This document shows positions 36,141 through 47,068 of a stretch of 64,000 nt of DNA, piece after piece. This DNA comes from Phanerochaete sordida (Eukaryota; Basidiomycota; Agaricomycetes; Polyporales; Phanerochaetaceae), in NCBI GenBank assembly GCA_019973155.2, contig BPQB01000117.1, positions 1 to 64,000 on the forward strand. Direction: 5' to 3'. How positions within the stretch are numbered: the first letter of the stretch is position 1; each line of letters starts with the position of its first letter. Under the pieces are notes generated by a model, which was given only the letters and a program-made list of their open reading frames with translations, was not told the origin of the DNA and searched no databases. The position numbers were made by a program, and so were the translations under genes.

Positions 36141-38304
36141 ATGGACCTGTCCAACCTTCCAAAGCTGAACACCTTGGACATCTTTCTCTGCGGCGCGGCC
36201 GTGATCATTCTTCACCAGCTATACTCTCGCCTAACACAAAGACGCCCTCCATACCCGCCGGGACCGCCAGGCTACCCACTCATTGGACACCTGAAGAGCC
36301 CTGAGAACCCGATTTCAGACGTCTACCGTGACTGGGGTAGGGAATATAGTATGTCATCGTCGATATATGCTCGCCGAAAGGCTAATCTGGGCAGATACCG
36401 ATGTGGTTCACCTGACCATTGTCGGTACTCACATCGTCGTGCTCAACAGTCTCCAAGCATGCACGGACCTTCTGGAGAAGCGGTCTCCTATATACTCCGA
36501 TAGGTGTGTGCCGTCTTTCTTCCTGCCGTATGCGTCGACTGACTGTTCGGCCTGCAGGCCACTCGTGGGCATGACGATGCTTGCCGACCTGTGCGTTAAA
36601 TCTACCCTGAATGTGCCTCGCGTCTCCGCTGACCGACCGTCTCGTAGGTGTGGCCTCGGCTGGAGCTTTGGCTTCCAACACTTTGGCCAAACATGGCGCG
36701 ACGGCCGCAAAGCGTTCCAGTCGCAGTTCAACTCGACGAGCGTGCGCCGCTTCCGTCCCACCGTTGCGTACGAGCTGCACCGCTTCCTAGCGCGGCTGGT
36801 CGAGAGCCCGCATACATGGGAACACCACCTGGAGATGTACGTTCGCTCCCCGGCTGTGTAGAAAGTGCGGTGCTGATGGGAATATAGGATGTCTGGCGGG
36901 CTCATCATGAACGTCGCGTATGGGATCGACGTCAGAGATGAAAACGACCCCTACCTCCTCGCATCAGAGCGTACAGCGGAGTGCGGACGCGTTACGCTTG
37001 TTCCGGGCAATTACCTCGTGGACTCGCTGCCGTTCCGTACGTGCTGCGCTGCTGTCGGTCCTGTCTTTCGATATGCTCATCGGCCTGGCAAACAGTGAAG
37101 TACGTTCCCGAATGGTTTCCAGGCGCGAACTTCAAGCGCGAAGCACGCGAATGGCGCAGGTCGATCATGTATGCGCTGCATGCGCCCTACGAAGTCGTCA
37201 AGACACGCATGGTGCGTTGAGCAACCCGCCGCCTGCCTCCTGGTCGCGTCTCATGTCCTACAGGAAAAGAACCCGGAGACAGCCCCGGACTGCGTGGCCC
37301 GCTTTCTGATGGAGGAGGTCGTCAATCCTGCGAAAGATCACGCCTACTGGGAGCAGATAGCTAAGTCTGTGACTGGGTCCATGTACATCGGTACGTCACC
37401 CCTCTCGTTTATGCTCGCAGCGAGTTTTGACGTCTTGCGGCTCAGCTGGCTCTGAGACGGTAAGGCATTCTCTACCTTACCGGCCAACGACTCTGACGCT
37501 GATTTCACAGACGTCATCTGGCATCACGAGCTTCATGCTCGCGATGACACTCTATCCCGAGGTCCAGCGCCGCGCGCAAGCGAGCATCGATGCGGTCTGC
37601 GCCGGACGTCTTCCCGACTTTGGCGACGAAGCTGCTCTGCCGTACGTTCACGCGCTTGTACGCGAGTGCCTACGCTGGAATCCAATCGTGCCGATGAGTA
37701 CGCCCAGTTATTTGTCTCCGCCGCTATCATCCTCACAGATATGCGTAGACCTCGCTCACCGCTGCATGGAAGACGACATATACAAGGAGTATCTGATTCC
37801 GAAGGGCTCGGTCGTTGTCGCTAACATCAGGTACGTCTTCATTGCTGTTCCATGTCCCGAGGCCTAACTTGCCGCGCAGAGCAATCATGCACGATACCGA
37901 CGTGTTCCCGGACCCGACGCGCTTCAAACCGGAGCGCTTCCTGAAGCAATCGGCCGATGGGACCCTCGAGCTCAACAACGACATCCTTGACCCCACGCGC
38001 ATCGCATTCGGTTTCGGCAGGCGCGAGTGCCCTGGACGCTTCATGGCATATCAGGCGTTCTGGCTCGCGGTTGCGAACATCCTTGCTTCTTTCAATGTCG
38101 AGTGCAAAAAGGACGACCTCGGGCGGCCCATCGTGCCCAGTGGGGAGTACTATCTGGGCTTCACCAAGTGAGCAGGCCTAGCATAATGTGGCGAAATAGT
38201 GCTTATGAGTCGTGCGTAGTCGCCCGAAGCCGTTCCCTTGCGAGATTCGCTTGCGCTCGAGGGAGCATAAAGCACTGGTTCTGCAGGCGGCTGGGGTGGT
38301 GTAG
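36141..38304 (+). CDS. Cytochrome P450 (cluster copy 6)
   Basis: Starts MDLSNLPKLNTLDIFLCGAA (anchor), with hinge PPYPPGPPGYPLIGHL and the C-helix WRDGRKAFQSQF. The I-helix is AGSET, with Glu in place of the more usual Asp, and the acidic function is kept. ExxR is ECLR (VRECLRWNPIVPMS) and the heme loop is FGFGRRECPG. The last exon (RPKPFPCEIRLRS) ends with TAG at 38302-38304. The hinge, the TLD/ALD N-terminus and the WG.(E/K)Y block tie it to copies 1 and 2, which lie on the other strand 14-18 kb away. The gene looks intact. Confidence 0.78.
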
Positions 38305-38694
38305 GCGTCTTGGCATCGTGGTCGCGTCTTACTGAGCGCTGCTCCATATTCGCATTTCGACCATTGCACTCATTTCCTCCAGAATGTGCTTGCGCAGCTC
38401 GGTCTTATCTGCGAATAATGCGAACATAACGTCCACGAGATCATGTGCTACGCTGTATCCAAAGACTACCTTTGCATTTGGGCTGTCCAGCTGCCCTTTT
38501 CATCTCCGGCAATAGCGTTTGGCCACACGTGCATTTCAGGGCCCGACTTTACGTGCGCGCGAATGGGAATTGCCTGTCAGCAACCTTCATACTCCTGTTT
38601 CCGGTCTCTCCAGCTGCCCTTATATGGAGATCGACCGCAACACCTTATCTTCAACCTTCCCTTCACCCTCGCTTACCTGCTAAACTGCATCCTT
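38305..38694. other. Intergenic between P450 copies 6 and 7
   Basis: No gene is seen. A TATAT motif at 38621-38625 lies about 70 bases before the ATG of copy 7. Confidence 0.35.
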
Positions 38695-40378
38695 ATGGAG
38701 GACCTGGTCCACATACTCTGCTCCATGCTTTGCGTGGGCTGCATCGCCTATACGTATACGTGGATCCATCGCGCTTTCTCGGAACATGCCACGCACAAGA
38801 AGCTTCCGGGGCCGCGCGGCTGGCCCTTCATAGGCTATGTAAGCCCTGTCCAGAGCCCTGCGTGGGTCACGTACCAGCAGTGGAGCGACTACTACGGTAA
38901 GCATGGCATTACTCAGATTGTCTGTCCACAGCCTGATGTTCTACAGGGTCGGACATACTGGCTATGAATGTTCTGAGGACGAACATTATAATTGCAAACA
39001 GCCTCAAAGTCGCAACCGAGCTCTTAGAAGCACGCTCTGCTATCTACTCTGACAGGCGTGTCCTGATTTGAGATGCTCTTGCTAATTACCTTGACTGATG
39101 AACCCAGGCCTACTTTTGGACTTACCATGCTGCGCGACCTGTAAGCTGTCATGTTACCGAATGTAATCATCCGATTGACGTTCTGCGCAGCGTTGGGTTC
39201 AAATGGAATATCGCTATCGCAGGTTATGGTCAATACTGGCGCGACTGTCGCAAGGCGTTCTCCCACGAATTTCATCCGCAAGTTATCGTGCGCTATCGCC
39301 CTGCGATAATCAAGGCGACGCACAAGTTTCTGCGCGACCTCATTGAAGACCCTGAGGACTTCCGAGCGCGTATCAAGTAGTAAGCAGTTGTCGGCACCCA
39401 TTCATGTATAAAGTTTCTAAACGCTCCCGCTACTCCTAGTTTAACCGGCAGTCAAATCGTGCACATCGCGTATGGGCTAGATATCAAGGATCACGACGAC
39501 CCATGGATCGCTACTGCAGAGCGTGCGGTGTCTATAGCTGCAGCGTGCATGGTCCCCGGTAGCTTTCTGGTCGACCTCGTCCCGATGCGTACGTTGGCCA
39601 ACCTTGTCGATCTTTCTCATGGATCTCATACTCCAGGACAGTAAAACATCTACCAGAATGGCTCCCGGGCGCCGGATTTAAAGCTCAAGCACGGAAGTGG
39701 CGATTGCAGGTGCGAGAAGCCGTGGACGAACCCTTCGAGGCGATGAAAGTGGGTGGACATGGCTCAAGGGCGCTGCTTCCTCGTTCGATTGACATGGCTT
39801 GGTAGGCACGGAGCGATTTACCCCCGGACTCAGCAGCACGGTCTATCCTGGAGCGCATTTCTGACCGTTCGCACGACCTCTCCCAATCGGAGGAGATCTT
39901 GAAGGGAACACTGGCGTCGGCCTATCTCGGTGCGCTGCAGCTCGTCATTCGAGTCTGGCCTGTATATAACTCACTATCCATTACATTACAGCTGGTGCCG
40001 ACACAGTAAGTCCTGATTACCTGTTATGCCGCCTACAGGCATTTCACAAGTATCTCTAGACCACTTCGACGCTAGAAACGTGCTTTCTCGCGATGGCACG
40101 AAACCCCGAGGTTCTCCGGGAGGCACAATGCGCCGTCGACCGCGTTTGTGTTGGGCGGCTCCCTACTTTCGCCGATTATGATGCCTTACCGTGGGTACAC
40201 GCACTCGTCAAGGAGTGCCTTCGCTGGGCACCCGTCGTTCCTCTTAGTGAGGGCATCGTCTCATTCTAAAAGGTCTAGACGCTGACAGCGTCGCAGACTT
40301 CGCACACAGAGTGACCCAGGATGACGTCTACGAGGGCTACCACATCTCCAAGGGCTCGCTCATTCTCGTGAACAACTG
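38695..40378 (+). pseudogene. Cytochrome P450 (cluster copy 7), 3' truncated
   Basis: Starts MEDLVHILCSMLCVGCIAYT (anchor) with a shortened hinge (LPGPRGWPFIGYV). The exons then run in normal order: C-helix WRDCRKAFSHEF, the VKHLPEWLPGAGFKAQARKW block, I-helix AGADT, ExxR as ECLR, and DDVYEGYHISKGSLILVNNW. That exon ends at a GTGCGA donor at 40379. The exons that should follow, with the FxxGxRxCxG heme loop and the C-terminus, are absent. Instead the sequence changes after about 40430 to a CTCCACTCC-type repeat and short palindromes. Without the heme cysteine it cannot be a working P450. Everything upstream of the break is intact, so the loss is probably recent. Confidence 0.75.
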
Positions 40379-40429
40379 GTGCGAACCGCGCGTTCATCTC
40401 GATCTTACCCAATACCTGAGAACGACCGG

Positions 40430-40990
40430 GCATTGGAACACTCCAGCAGGGGTCCACTCCACTCCGCTCCGTTCCACTCCAGGGTGCACGTGACCGGTCG
40501 CAATTACCATAACGGGTAATCTGAGTCAGCAAGAGGGACCTCCCGAAGCGGATGGCTGAAAAGGGAGTGATCGACGGACGTCCGCTTTGGGACGTCCCAA
40601 TCTGGGGATGTCCCGCGGACCCTCTTGAAAGCTTGAAGCTCGACGGTCCCGACGCCAGCAGCCTCCCCTCGGCAGCCATAACAACGACGACGGCCTCGAC
40701 AGCGTCCCGCCCTCGCCACCGACCTCGCGCCCCACACCACACGCTCGTCCCCGCCGCCGCACCCTACGCACGCTCTCGAAGCACGGCGAGCGTGCGCTGC
40801 CTTCCGCCGCCGCGCTCGTCCATTGTCTTCTGCCCTGCTCTTCCATCCTCTCTCTCCCGCCTCTTGTCTCGGTTCCCCCATTTTATGTATACCCTCGCAT
40901 CTTGTCCTTCATATACACGACACATTACCAGATAATCGCCCCGCCCGCCTACGTAACGCCTCACACGACTCCCCGACACGCGCCAGCATC
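40430..40990. other. Breakpoint region with short palindromes
   Basis: Directly after the truncated P450 there are pyrimidine-rich CTCCACTCCGCTCC-like repeats. They are followed by perfect palindromes CGGACGTCCG (40575-40584) and TTGGGACGTCCCAA (40587-40600), and a near-palindrome GGGATGTCCC (40605-40614). No gene is seen up to 40990. Confidence 0.5.
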
Positions 40991-41960
40991 ATGTCTGCCA
41001 AACGACCCCTCTCGCCCCGCTCATCCTCGCCGTCTTCCCCGAGCTCGACTGTCAAAGCCCTGCGCCTCACACCGCCAGAGTCCGCCATGGAGCGCCAGCT
41101 CCTCTGCACCCTCCCGCCGACGTGCAACCCGCCCGTGCCACCTCGCGAGCGCGGCCGAGCTCGAGCGGCACTACGCTACGTACCACGCGCGTGTATGCGC
41201 GGAGAAGGGGTGCGGGGCGGTATTCCCGGAGCCGCGGCTTCTCGAGCTGGTGAGTGGCACGTCTGCTGAGTGTGTACGTGGTGGTTGACGGCGCGAAGTA
41301 GCACCAGACGGAGTGTCACGACCCAATTGCTGCCCTTAGGAAAGAGAAAGGAGAGAAAATCGTGCGTGCTGTGGCTTCTTCGTCTCTTTCAGGCGGCTTA
41401 CCAGAGACCTCCTTTGTCCTCATCCTACTATCCCACCATCCCGTGTACACACCTTCGAACGCCACACCCCAAACACCTGCCTCGCCGCTGCCCCATTGCC
41501 CGCGCTTTGCTCCGCCAACGCAGTTCGCCTGCCACCTCGCGAGCTGCCCCAAAGCCTTCGCGACCCCCAAAACGCGCCGGCTGCACCTCATCCAGGCACA
41601 CGGCTACCCGGCGCGCGAGGGCGTCGTCCCGCCGCGCGTGCGCGCCAAGGCCGGCGTGCCTGCGCACGCTGCAGCGCAGCAGCAGGCTCCTCTCGAGCAA
41701 CAGGGCTTGCACGCGCGGGCGCGCGCCCCAGAAACACCTGCGCCAAGGCCAACAGCAGCGCGGACACGCGCGCAACGCGAGCGACGGCGCCATGGACGTC
41801 GACGGCCCTTCTGGCCCGCCCAGGCTGCACGCGCGCGGCAGAGGCCGAGGGCGCGCGCACGGCGCATCGCACGACGGCTCAGACCACGCCGCAGATGCGC
41901 ACGCCGAGGACGCAGAAGACGACGACGACGACGACGCGACGGCCGTCGAAGACACACCGC
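40991..41960 (+). pseudogene. ZNF511-like C2H2 zinc-finger gene, frameshifted
   Basis: The start MSAKRPLSPRSSSPSS leads to LLCTLPPTC. About 41125 the reading frame changes by one base. The homologous continuation (PCHLASAAELERHYATYHARVC, EKGCGAVFPEPRLLEL) is in another frame with no usable intron between. After a normal GTGAGT...TAG intron comes HQTECHDPIAALRKEKGEK. A further intron precedes FACHLASCPKAF..RLHLIQAHGYP. The finger C-x4-C-x12-H-x4-H and the HQTECHD block are typical of the ZNF511 family, which are nuclear C2H2 proteins. After YP the expected conserved C-terminus cannot be read in one frame, although an AMDVDG..acidic tail is visible in another. A sequencing error could explain the first shift but hardly both. 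Confidence 0.6.
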
Positions 41961-42049
41961 GCGTGAACACGCGGCGGCCGCCGATGCCGCCGCGCGAGCT
42001 CGAGCGCGGACTCGGGCGCGGTGCCCTCGCTGCGCACGCTATCAGCCCA

Positions 42050-42590
42050 GCCGCGTTCCCCGCGCTCGCGCACCTCGCGTGCACCCTGCCGCTGTGAGCG
42101 CCGCGCACGCCGCCCTGCGTGCCCTCGCTGCGCACGCTCATTATCAAACGCGCGTTCGTGCCGGACGTGATCAACGGAGCGGACGAGGACCGCGCGGCGT
42201 ACCTGGCAGACCGCGGCGGGCTCGTGTGAGCGCTCGCGCACGCGCTGCATCTGGAATATCTCGACGTCGAGCTCGTGGACGTGTTTTGGCGCGGGCAGAA
42301 GGTCGCGCTGCCGCATCTCCGGGTGCTCAAGATCCGCGAGACCACGGCGTATGTGCCGCCTCCCTCCGCTTCGCCACCCTTCCGCGCGACGTCAAGATGC
42401 ACCTCGGATGCTTCTCCGACCCGGCCCTCGCCATCCACAGAAACATGACCGTCCTCGAGCTCCTCAACGAGTCCCTCGCCGCGCCCTCGCCCCTCAATAC
42501 GCGCTTCGCGCCCGCCGCCGCGCCGCACGCCCGCGCCGCACGCGTTCGGCGCGCTGCGCTGGAAGCAGGGTATCAACGGTCCGCGCATTT
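42050..42590 (+). pseudogene. LRR/F-box-type protein relic
   Basis: A stretch reading PSLRTLIIKRAFVPDVINGA, then LADRGGLV, then LEYLDVELVDVFW and LPHLRVLKIRETTAYV, is typical of the C-terminal leucine-rich part of fungal F-box proteins. It is broken by a TGA at 42227-42229, where CGA (Arg) would fit. After ETTAYV the frame must change to read SLRFATLPRDVKMHLGCFSDPA. There is no F-box or start. The very high GC content creates long open frames on both strands here, which are misleading. Confidence 0.55.
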
Positions 42591-42599
42591 CGACGATGA

Positions 42600-43570
42600 C
42601 GATCTCGTCGTGCGCGCCGCCGCTCGCATACTGCGGGCGAGAAGGGCGCACTGGACTATGGGTGATGGTCATAATAGCTAGCTACACGGTATACACAGCT
42701 CGCGACAAAATACACGCTATGAACTGCAATTTCGATTTGCTACGAATAGCAGCCTGGAACATGTGGGCATGGCAGGTACGTAGACGGCCTGCTTTGACTA
42801 CGTACGAATCGCCCGTACGAATCGCCTTAGTGTAAGGCCTCCGTGCAGATGTGCACGTGCTTCAGGCAGGGGGTAGGCACATACTTGCAGAAGGCCACGA
42901 TGACGTGCCACCGTGAGTCTCGCCTAACCCGAGTGTTCTTCGGGTCCCCGCCTTTGTGGTCAGGCCCGCTGAAGCGCGATGTCAATCCAGGTAACGTGAG
43001 CACCTGCCACGCGTGGCTTACAATATAATCGCGAGCCGATCGCCATTCTGCATCGCGTTTCTGGCCTCGGGCGAGCTCCTGACGAGGTCTATGATGTTTT
43101 CGCGTGTAGTACGGTCCGAAATGTATTCATTCCGGTTGGCAAAGACGACTCTGAAGTCTCCCCTGCACCACGCAATCAGCTGGAATCTATGCATCTGGAC
43201 CTCTTACTCACGGCTTTGCAGCAGGTTGCTCTCGAGCCAGTACCGCGAGGGTCTCGATTGTGCGCTCCTTGCGCAGGGCCTTTCGTCCATCCGTGCCTTG
43301 AGCTCCGTTCATGGCGTTGGAGTGCTGTCAGGAGCAGGATGGGAGTGATAGCGGCTTGGGCGCCCTTTGGACGCCACGACAGCCAACTCTCTCGCACATA
43401 ACTTAAATTTCTAATTTCTCGCGCTCGACAGAATTTACACTGATGCGTCCCTTCATGCGTTCCACTGCGCGATCTGTAGGACGTCTGTGTTCATTATGGA
43501 ATCGCGTCGTACCGTAAGGAGCATATATGGGTAAGGCGCATATCTGACGCTTTTCGCGCGTTCACGCGGG
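42600..43570. other. Intergenic, decayed sequence
   Basis: No gene could be supported. Some minus-strand frames (for example AWQVLTLPGL and WHVIVAFCKYVP around 42850-43020) look like remnants, but they carry stops and were not assigned. Confidence 0.35.
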
Positions 43571-43577
43571 CATCACT

Positions 43578-43716
43578 GCGGTGGCGACTGCTCGCCACTA
43601 GCTGGTGTGGCGCAAAGGGCGACGCCACCCCCCTAATGTCCCCGTAATGTGCGGGTGCACGCGTGCTCCTGTCCGTGTGCGCGTTCTGGAGTTCGAATCC
43701 CTGGCAGGGCAATAGT
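43578..43716 (+). repeat. tRNA-like short interspersed repeat, copy 1
   Basis: It contains two successive hairpins with the same arms (GTGGCG...CGCCAC at ~43581 and ~43607). These are followed by CCCCCTAATGTCCCCGTAAT and GTGCGGG.GCACGCGT, and by a B-box-like GTTCGAATC at ~43691 within ATCCCTGGCAGGGCA. The same order recurs at 44300-44490. The B-box match and a weak A-box-like TAGCTGGTGTGG suggest a tRNA-derived, RNA polymerase III-type SINE. A tRNA cloverleaf does not form. Confidence 0.5.
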
Positions 43717-44299
43717 TATCCGCAGCGCGACAATACTTATAAAATTCTGTACCATACACATCTGCTTACCCACGACATCGTCTCGCACGCGCCACTGCGC
43801 GCGCTGGTGGACGCGCGCGAGGGCTTCATCTTCAACAAACAGGAGGGCACTCACCTGTATGTCTGCCGGCCTACATCCATATATCGTCTCCGGTCGGGCG
43901 CCCACGACGCCGTTCTCGCCCACGATGCCGTTCTCGTCCCCCGTCATCCTGCCTGCCTCATACTTGAGTCTCTGGGCTCTCCTACTCCCTGCTCTTTTGC
44001 CCATCACGTGGCGCATTGTCGCCGTGCACCCTCCGCTGTTGTTTGAGATGCTCGCTGCAAAGGCTGAGCAGAGGAGGCACGCGCAGCCATACGTACCTTC
44101 CGGTTGCCGTTCTTTATTGCTGACATGCTTTCAGAGGAGACTTCGAGGTTATCTTCAGGTGGGGAAGCATGTACAGCGCCGACGAGGAGAGCAAAGACAC
44201 GGCATACCGTTCCTGACGCTTTGCGTATCTGACACTTTGATCGCGCCGCCAGCATCATACCTGACAGCGGCGGGCGAGCAGCCGCCACCGGCTATACCC
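43717..44299. other. Unassigned sequence between the two short repeats
   Basis: Open frames occur on both strands (43649-44359 plus, 43633-44016 minus), but nothing recognisable is encoded. Confidence 0.35.
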
Positions 44300-44490
44300 A
44301 TAGCTGATGTGGCGCAAAGAGCGACGCCACCAGGCCGACGGAGGCTATTCCGCAGATAGGCCGGCACGGTTGATCAGTATGTAGATCCGAGGAAGCCGAG
44401 GCGATCCCCCTAATGTCCCCGTAATGTGCGGGCGCACGCGTCACCGGTACGCATGCGTCCCGACATTCAAATCCCTGGCAAGGCATTAAG
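44300..44490 (+). repeat. tRNA-like short interspersed repeat, copy 2
   Basis: It repeats TAGCTG.TGTGGCGCAAAG, the GTGGCG...CGCCAC hairpin, the CCCCCTAATGTCCCCGTAAT block and ATCCCTGGCA.GGCA of copy 1. About 75 bases of other sequence separate the hairpin from the CCCCCTAATG block. The B-box-like element is ATTCAAATC. Confidence 0.5.
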
Positions 44491-44729
44491 TTATGATTAA
44501 GTGGCTGTCCGTGCACCTCTACGCTCTCCCGCGCTTGTCAGAGGCCACGCGGAGCAGGTCACGTATTTGGCAAACGGTGAGCTGCCTGCGGGCCTAGACG
44601 CCCCAAGGCCGCGAAAGCCTGCGTAAGCCTCCCGTTAAGGACATTGGCCCTCCCCTCCCCATCGGCGGCGAGGGCACTGCCCCCATCGCCTTTCTCTCCC
44701 TCCTTTCATCGAGCCCACGCCGACACGAC

Positions 44730-45078
44730 ATGACCCAGCCGTCCTACGACCCGCGTTCCCCCGCCACAGGCGCGCTCGAGCTGGTGCGTGTCTTTTCACC
44801 AGCTTCACGTCGAGAACGCTGGAGCTGACGGCTTGAACCAAGACTAGAGCGCATACATCGCACGTCTCGCGTGTGCGCGTCGGACGCCTTGCCATCAGAG
44901 GCAGAAAACGCGCCCACGACGTCGATATCGTTACCAATCCCTGTGGCGTCATCGTCTCCCGCCCGTCCCTCTTCGGTGCGGAGAACGTCGGCGCCTTTGA
45001 GGTAGGCTACATCGTGCGCGCTGTCTTGAGGTCACTCACCGCGTCCCGCAGGCGAAGGTCATGAAGGCGAAGCTCTAG
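44730..45078 (+). pseudogene. Truncated CxC5/CxC6-type fragment (KDZ-associated)
   Basis: The reading RGRKRAHDVDIVTNPCGVIV, then SRPSLFGAENVGAFE, aligns with GRRRTHNEQIIVAPCGVIIA, then RMTFFASESVSAVAE, of the full gene at 45482-47894. The same intron position follows (GTAGGC...CGCAG) before a short end AKVMKAKL and a stop at 45076-45078. Only a short Met-initiated first exon (from ATG 44730) precedes it, so most of the protein, including the cysteine clusters, is missing. It is best read as a relic or a very short derivative of the neighbouring family. Confidence 0.5.
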
Positions 45079-45481
45079 CGCGGCTAGTGGACGCGCAATT
45101 TTGATGTAGATCGTGTACAGTTCGCACTCAGAATGAGCAACAGCGTCAAATTGTCGGGGCGGGATTGATGTTCCAGGGCTGGACGGGTGGCATGATTGTC
45201 CCAGGGCTGGGCCCTCGCTAGCGCATCGACCGCCATTCAGGCGGCTCGCGCGCCGCGCGCCGGCAGCAGGCGTGGCGCGGGGTTCTCAGACAACCCGAAA
45301 GCAGCATGATCGACAGAAAAACGGGCGACCAAAAACGGACGCCCAGAACCAAACGAGACAGGGGCGAACCTCAAAGGCCCTCTGCGGCGCCAGCGAGCCC
45401 TCCTTTCAACATTCAACTACTGCGACACCGCCTGCCTCGTCTCCCTCCACCGCCGCGACGCCTCCCGCCGACGTGCCCTGC

Positions 45482-47033
45482 ATGGACAGCCACGGCGCTA
45501 TCATCCACTTCCTCGAAGCCGTGTCGCGCTATCCAGCTTGGACAGCACGCGCGACCCTTCCACAGGCCTTCCTCTTCCTCCGCCTCGTGTCGAATGTCAA
45601 ACAAACGCTCATCCTCTCCCTGGACTGCAAAGCGTCTCCTTACGAACCGCCAGAGACACTTCCCGATGACATCGTCGTCACGCTTTCTGCCGCCCTCGGC
45701 CTGGCGCCGGAAGACGTTGAGATCTTTTGGGACGTCATGAAGCATCTGGCATGGGACGACAAGCAAATGTTCGAGATGCAGAGGGACCCACGCGACTTGC
45801 TGCAAGCGGGCGGATACCCGTTCGGCCATGGTGAGTGTCCTACTCGAGCAGCCCTGTCGCTTCATTCACGGTCTCCTCACCAGCGGGCGTGTCTCTCTGG
45901 CCGGCCCATCACTGGTGTCACAACCCAGACTGTAACAAGGAGACGCTGTTGAAGTCTGTGCAGCAACGCGAAGTCGTCGTATTTACACTCACCCACGGCG
46001 CGGTGCCGGCGACCTCCAATCACCTCTATTGTCCAAGTGCGCGTCCATATGAGATCATCGTCCTTCTCACTGACTCACCGCTCTCGCAGAATGTAACACA
46101 AACTACCACCACAACTATTCTGTCAAGGCTCAATATCGCACATACTACGACGGTCCGAGCCAGCTCAACATCCTGCAGGTCGGGGAGCATCAGTTCGTGG
46201 AGCGACGGCTCATAAACATGTGGATCTCTCTCATGGTCAACCAATGGTGTGTCCTGTTCCTCGCCTGCACTCGAGAAGGCATGTGTCCTCACGCCTTCTC
46301 AAGGACCTCCGCTACCGGCTGTGCTGTCGTGTACAACCAGGTCTTGGCCAAACACCCGAACGCCGTGCCGTTCCCCAGCCAATGGCAGGTGGCGCCGTTG
46401 CTCCGCCCAGAGCAGGTCTGGGACTCCTTTACCCTTGTTTCGCTACTCGAGTTTCACGACAGCGAGGGGGGCGCGTTAAAGGTACCTCACAGCGGTGAAC
46501 AGAGCGTTCGCTTCAAGGAGGCGGTGAAGGAACGCAACGACTACGTGCGGTACCACGGTCTTCCCGACCGTGCGCACTGCTGCCAGAAGTGCGTGAGGTT
46601 CCAGTACGACGAGCGCGGCGTTCCCATCAGTGCGTAGAATTCTCACCTTGCGCTCCATTGGATCCGCTCATCTTCTCCTAGAGCGGACTGCCTGCGTCGT
46701 CGTCGATGGAGTCACGATCGGGCACCCATGCTGCGCCTCGCCGGGATGCGAGGTCCCGTTAGCGAAGAATCGTCACCGTTTCTGCCCCGAACATGTCCAC
46801 CTCAAGGCCGTCTGCGCAGTATCGGACTGCGACCGCCCGGTCGTCGGCAAAACCCGCGTCTGCGACGATCCGGTCCATGCCAGCATGGAAAAACTGTACA
46901 AGCTGCGCGGGACGTCGCGGCATCTCCTCGCCCAAACCCTCGAGCGCGCACGGATGGCTCACAGATCGCAGGGTGGGGGCGCAGGCATCACCGTGGACTT
47001 CGATCTGTCCGCGGTGCATCCGATCAACGGCTG

Positions 47034-47068
<35 letters not shown>

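Noticed and set aside
41362..42681. Overlapping frames of 439 (plus) and 414 (minus) codons
   Set aside because: Both come from very high GC content. The plus frame is Arg-rich nonsense across most of its length, and the real relics are in other frames.
43640..43716. Possible true tRNA gene at the GTTCGAATC motif
   Set aside because: The T-arm pairs poorly and there is no 5' acceptor strand to match GCAGGGC, so it is a tRNA-like repeat, not a tRNA.
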